Origin: Lepidostoma basale
Lineage: Eukaryota > Arthropoda > Insecta > Trichoptera > Lepidostomatidae
Assembly: GCA_022606425.2 (NCBI GenBank)
Contig: JAHDVF020000668.1
Location: forward strand, 248,001-312,000
Length of the DNA stretch: 64,000 nt
Direction: 5' to 3'
Position 1 is the first letter of the stretch. Each line of letters starts with the position of its first letter. Positions 60,126 through 64,000 of this stretch are shown one piece after another. Made by a program: the position numbers and the translations under genes. Below the pieces are notes generated by a model. The model ran no database searches. It was given only the letters and a program-made list of their open reading frames with translations, and was not told the DNA's origin.

Positions 60126-60529
60126 GTTAAATAAGTTTTTAGTCTCATTGTTACCTCATAATTATAATTTTTCTTTCGTCAACACACAACCGAATAAGTA
60201 AGTACCGCGTAACATTGTTACATTACCCTTTGTTGGCCGAGAACGTGATCTGTGCCGAGTTTGAACTGCCTACGTGACTATTGTTTTACACATTTTACAC
60301 TCTTCTTGTGAATGGAGGCGACATAAATCAGGCGGAACCGCCGAGGAAACTCTGATCATAAATGCCACTCAGCGCTGCAAATAATATAACGCGAGACTAA
60401 TCTTGACACAGAAACAAAACATGTTTAGCTAACGTAGCACTTAATACGCACCGCTGCTTACATATAGAATATCTCAAAACGCAAAAATATGTATTGTACT
60501 ATATTCTAATTGAAAGAACTAGTGAACAA
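60126..60529. other. Unique stretch with GC-richer island
   Basis: 60230-60410 is unique and GC-richer; no coding frame. Candidate conserved non-coding DNA. Confidence 0.35.
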
Positions 60530-61610
60530 CCTATGCAACAAACATTATACTCTCTTCTACCGGTGTGCGGTGCTCAAATCAAGAAACGTACACAGAAAAA
60601 CCAAAATCGCCCTGTATAAGACAATCATCCGAACATCAAATCAAATCTAATCAAATCAAATCAGTTTATTAACTCAAAAGACATTACAAACAAAATGTGT
60701 AAGGCATCTATGGAGTACAGGTAAAATATTATAAAAATACAACATAATACCAAGAACGCATTAGATATGGTTCGACATTTGACATCCTTCACACCTCAGA
60801 CGCAGACGCATAAATGATCCGACAGATTTCAGATCTAAACTGAAAACCCATCTTTTTCATATTTCATACCCAATTTAAACATTTATACTTTGTTCTACTA
60901 TACTCTTTAACCGATCGCGAAAATCAGATGCAGCGTTCACATTTAGATTTTTAGATTTAAAACACGTCTTAATGCGCCCTTGAGGTGATTACATCACAAA
61001 AACGGTGCTTTGAAAGTTAGCATATTATTATTATTATTAGGAAGATCAGATACTTTCTAAAGTCAAGAGTATTTGTTCCCTGAACGTACCTTCACTAATA
61101 TGAAAGATGTTGATCTCCGAGGAGACCGCGTTCAGCAGACTAATTGCTCTTCCTACCGGTGTCACCAGAGGCAGATTGGTTCTGGTGGCCGGTAGGTAAA
61201 ACAATCTGTGCTGTCGCTGACTGAGAAATCTATCAGATACAAAAAGGCCAACACCCTCTAACCCACCGACATGGGTGTAAGGCGTGGACTATGACAGCGA
61301 AATCCGCAGAGCGACTGGATACTTTTAAGAGAAGGGTGCTGCGCAGAATCTTAGGACCGATGAATGACGGTGAAGGCTGGAGAGTGCGGTAAATGACGAG
61401 CTATACAATATTTACAAAGTTTCCAGTCTCTCCATGTAAGACTGAATAGTCAGAGATGGGCCGGTCACATGCAGAAGATGCCATCATCACGAACCCCAAA
61501 AAGGATACTGTACTTATACGATCAAGGCTGCGATAGGAGAATGAAATTGTTACGAGTGTGAGATTTTAGGGTCGAAGCGGAGGACAGGAGAAATTTTTAT
61601 TCAATACATT
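60530..61610. pseudogene. RTE-like LINE (+) split by a CR1-like LINE (-) that holds an L2-like scrap
   Basis: 60580-60632 (+) reads VHRKTKIALYKTIIRT. The same copy resumes at 61257: YGCKAWTMTAKSAERLDTF-type codons (HGCKAWTM), KRRVLRRILGPMNDGEG and RWAGHMQKM. Between them, on the minus strand, lie the CR1-like 3' UTR with an ATCAA tail (60634-60765) and C-terminus (61070-61256: VGLFVSDRFLSQRQHRLFYL, RTNLPLVTPVGRAISLL). 60790-61045 (+) is L2-like subfamily 3 (KLKTHLFHISYPI and its 3' UTR). Confidence 0.78.
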
Positions 61611-62269
61611 TTTTTTTTAAAGGAACACAATATTTGCTCGAAAAAACACTATCGATAGTATTGTTTTATAAACAATTTATAAAACGAAAGATATTATAGT
61701 ATTCATTATGTTGCTATGCTGATATATCAAAATGTGCCTCGGAGCATATAAAACCATTAATAACTTTAGCCTCATATCTATAGCCTATTCAAATTCAAAT
61801 TTATATTGTATACACTACATTTTTCTTGAATACTTAACGTAAAACTGTCGAATGGTGATAGCGCTCAAAATGCTCAACCATAAATTACTACAAATATCTA
61901 TCGAATATCTAAGCTCAGTGTTTCGTATACAGGCGATTAATATTACTCAAATAGCTATGTAAAATAATAAATAAATGTTAAATACATAATTCAACTAGTA
62001 ATAGATTATAGCAAAGACGTCTTCATAAATTATATATAATTTATTAGATATTTATATCGATATAATAATTAAAATAACGAATTTGTTTGAAAAGTATAGA
62101 GGTCATATTAGCATATAAAAGTGAATGTTTCTCTTTATCTTCAAATAATTTTTATGAACGAGCTAATGTATAATTCCATTCCTTGACAATAATGTAAGAC
62201 TTTATCATAGACCTTAAATCCCCCCTCGCCCTCTTTCGGAGGAACACTCCGGGCCATACATTTAGCCCC
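61611..62269. other. AT-rich unique stretch
   Basis: No gene, RNA or repeat is recognised. Confidence 0.4.
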
Positions 62270-62385
62270 ATCATAAAACAACTACCAAATCACATTCCAA
62301 CTATGTTTCCTACAGACGTGAGAGGAATAGCCATTAGAGCTGAACCTCTGTAAGCCAGAAGATCCAAGTCCAAGTCCAAGTAATT
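62270..62385. repeat. Unclassified repeat shared with 25795 and 26385
   Basis: CCAAATCACATTCC, TTTCCTACAGACG, GAGGAATAG and AAGCCAGAAGATCCAAGTCC occur in this order; at the other locus they are split by other DNA. Confidence 0.45.
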
Positions 62386-62394
62386 TTAAATAAT

Positions 62395-62785
62395 GTTTAA
62401 AATAAGTGTGTGGTAGAACGATATACGACAGAATCTCAAATGCTGATATAAGAAAGGAAAGTAGAGCGGAAGATTGGTATTATGATTAAAATAATGAAAG
62501 GATCGCTGCGTTGGTTCGGACGTATGTAGCGCATGAATGGAGAAATAATGGTTAAGAAAGTATCCCTTAATGGAGTACGGAGTCGAGGCAGACGGAGGAA
62601 AACATGGCAGGATCAAATTAATCAAATTTCAAAGGGCGGTCATGTTAGAAGTCGGAAGAATCGACGTGCGTGTAAGACTCGTTGTATGAATGTGGAGGAA
62701 GCTAGAGAGTGTGTAGAGTAGTGTGGTGGTCCATTCTCTCTGCCTATCCCTGCGGGGAAACGGCGTAATGGTTTGTTGTTGGTGT
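62395..62785 (+). pseudogene. RTE-like LINE 3' region
   Basis: Remnants VWxNDIRQNLKC-side and RISNADIRKESRAEDW, MKGSLRWFGRM, then MNGEIMVKKVSLNGVRSRG, RRRKTWQDQINQISKGGHV, CKTRCMNVEEARE and the end GCGGGGAAACGGCGTAATGG, TTTGTTG. A stop and shift break the frame. Confidence 0.82.
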
Positions 62786-62844
62786 TGTTTAAAATATACT
62801 TCTGCAATAGATCAACAATGTAAAACTCCATTCATCGTCAGTTG

Positions 62845-63340
62845 TCATGTATCCATCCACTACTGGACGTAAGTCTCTCCACCCCCACGCCATCCCTCTC
62901 GGTTTTTTGCCAATATTCTCCTGGGCCTTTCCGCTGTCCACACAATATCATTGATCAAGCTGGTGAACTGTCTCCCGATACTTCTCCGACCCAACCTTAG
63001 CCTCCATTCAGTAACCTTCTGGCTCCATCTTCCATCATCCCGTCGACACACATGTCCACCCCATTGCCACTTCATCCTCGTAATACGTACCCCTATATCG
63101 GTGCCCCTGGTGCATCTTCTAATTTCCACGTTGGTTACGTGATCTCTATGTGAGATACCCAACATGAATCTTTCCATGGCCCATTTGCAACTTTAATTTT
63201 ATTCTTTTGCACACACTGCCCCAGCACTTTTGTTTTATAATTTTGTGGCATATTTGACTTCAAAATGTTGCCCAGCATCCTGGATTTAGACCAAACAAGC
63301 TGTATTCTCTTAATCTCCTTGACTTGACCTCATTTTCTAA
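62845..63340 (-). pseudogene. RTE-like LINE 3' region
   Basis: A 105-codon minus frame reads MERFMLGISHRDHVTNVEIR, RTRGTDIGVRITRMKWQWGG-type, HVCRRDDGRWSQKVTEWRL, LGRRSIGRQFTSLINDIV and NREGWRGGGETYVQ. Upstream codons to 63340 match the KMLDQCVLP, CETWT region. It is the C-terminus of the 40340-type element. Confidence 0.85.
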
Positions 63341-63439
63341 ATGCCAACAAATGAACAAGGTACTCATATTCATCCACTAGGTACTTCTACATTTTGTAAT
63401 TTGTTTTTTTGATCATTATATTGTCAAATGGAGCATCAA

Positions 63440-63604
63440 ATAGATCCATACAATGAACCAGCAGCCCCTTTTAACGAGCACCGTGAGAGCCAGTTGCGTA
63501 GAATGGATTAGACATACCAATGCCAAGCCGGAGAGACCAGAGCAATAAAGACCCTGAACGTTTCAAGACCGACCGGAGTAAGACCTCTAGGAAGGACTAG
63601 ATAG
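63440..63604 (+). pseudogene. RTE-like LINE scrap
   Basis: Remnants ESQLRRMD, WIRHTNAKPERPEQ and TLNVSRPTGVRPLGRT match VCRAEKTRAINTLYASRP at 11600. It is interrupted at 63605 by the poly-A end of the next LINE. Confidence 0.65.
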
Positions 63605-63609
63605 CACAT

Positions 63610-64000
63610 TTTTTTTCTGAGGGGAAATCCATCATGGACACCCGGTCTCGTGGACCGGGGAGTGCCGGACTCTTACCGGCTAAAACCCGTCGTCTTCTTT
63701 GCAGAACGGTACTCACCTGTCGGTCTTACCCGCATCTGCAATTTGTCTTATTTAGTTTACCTATACGTTTTGTTCCTCTCTTTCATCAGTCTCTTTTATG
63801 GTCATTATTTTCTCCATAAAGTCTTCAACTGCCCTCCAGTTTCCCGGTGATTCGCACATTTTTTTCATTAGACTCTCTGGCCGGATGCCTTCCCCAATGT
63901 ATCCTCCAGCACTCTTCGTTCCGCCTCCCAATTCTGGCACCCAAACAAGGTGTGCTCCGCATCATCCTGCAGTTCGTCACAGTACCTGCAGTTCTCTGCG
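63610..64000 (-). pseudogene. R1-like LINE C-terminus and 3' UTR
   Basis: The minus strand encodes AENCRYCDELQDDAEHTLFG, CQNWEAERRVLEDTLG, a frameshift, GIRPESLMKKMCESPGNW and RAVEDFMEKIM, then a stop. The C-x2-C-x7-H-x4-C knuckle (CRYC, DAEHTLFGC) marks R1-clade LINEs. The 3' UTR, with CGTCTTCTTTGCAGAACGG on the plus strand, ends in a T8 run at 63611-63618 (poly-A). The element continues past the window. Confidence 0.85.

Overview
This is nuclear DNA from a multicellular eukaryote, almost certainly an arthropod and most likely an insect; Lepidoptera is my tentative guess. The evidence is AT-rich intergenic or intronic sequence, dense non-LTR retrotransposon debris with 4-bp tandem tails, a tRNA-derived SINE, a short TTAGG tract and no bacterial-style operon. 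No complete host gene is visible. The only plausible host coding piece is one internal exon at 33373-33529 (+). If it is real, most of the window is probably intron of that gene, and the GC-richer unique islands would be candidate cis-regulatory DNA.

Layout: 1-4020 holds CR1/Jockey and RTE-type LINE remnants. 4468-5790 is a 15-bp satellite. 5.8-13 kb is nested debris: RTE ends, ribozyme-bearing repeats, a SINE, and a TIR element inside a LINE. 13-24 kb is mostly LINE 3' ends (RTE-like, CR1-like, L2-like) plus ribozyme repeats. 24.5-25.0 kb is an 11-bp minisatellite. 25-31 kb is rich in head-to-head palindromic repeats. 31-35 kb has the candidate exon, a RTE copy with a snap-back palindrome and a small TIR element. 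35-41 kb has a SINE split by a LINE, a 382-bp TIR element and a RTE RT fragment. 41-51 kb has more LINE ends and a three-way nest (44.8-46.3 kb). 51.5-52.8 kb is a hAT-type non-autonomous transposon with a perfect 8-bp target duplication. 53-64 kb is LINE and SINE debris ending in an R1-like LINE.

The most interesting system is a set of about thirty repeat copies in at least nine sequence-divergent families (called A-I here). All carry the same RNA-like architecture: a CUGANGA-type core, one nucleotide, a 4-6 bp stem, GAAA, a very short self-complementary helix, and usually UC or UU. This is the layout of minimalist type I hammerhead ribozymes known from Penelope-like elements and animal retrozymes. 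Stem II covaries between copies, several copies have a matching stem I, and family B carries a paired U3/A8 replacement of the usual C3/G8. Many copies are paired as inverted, mostly head-to-head, palindromes. No Penelope-type reverse transcriptase or GIY-YIG endonuclease is visible here, so these are presumably non-autonomous or remnant copies.

Every LINE copy is 5' truncated or broken. Names such as RTE-like or CR1-like rest on recognised protein motifs, not on a database search.
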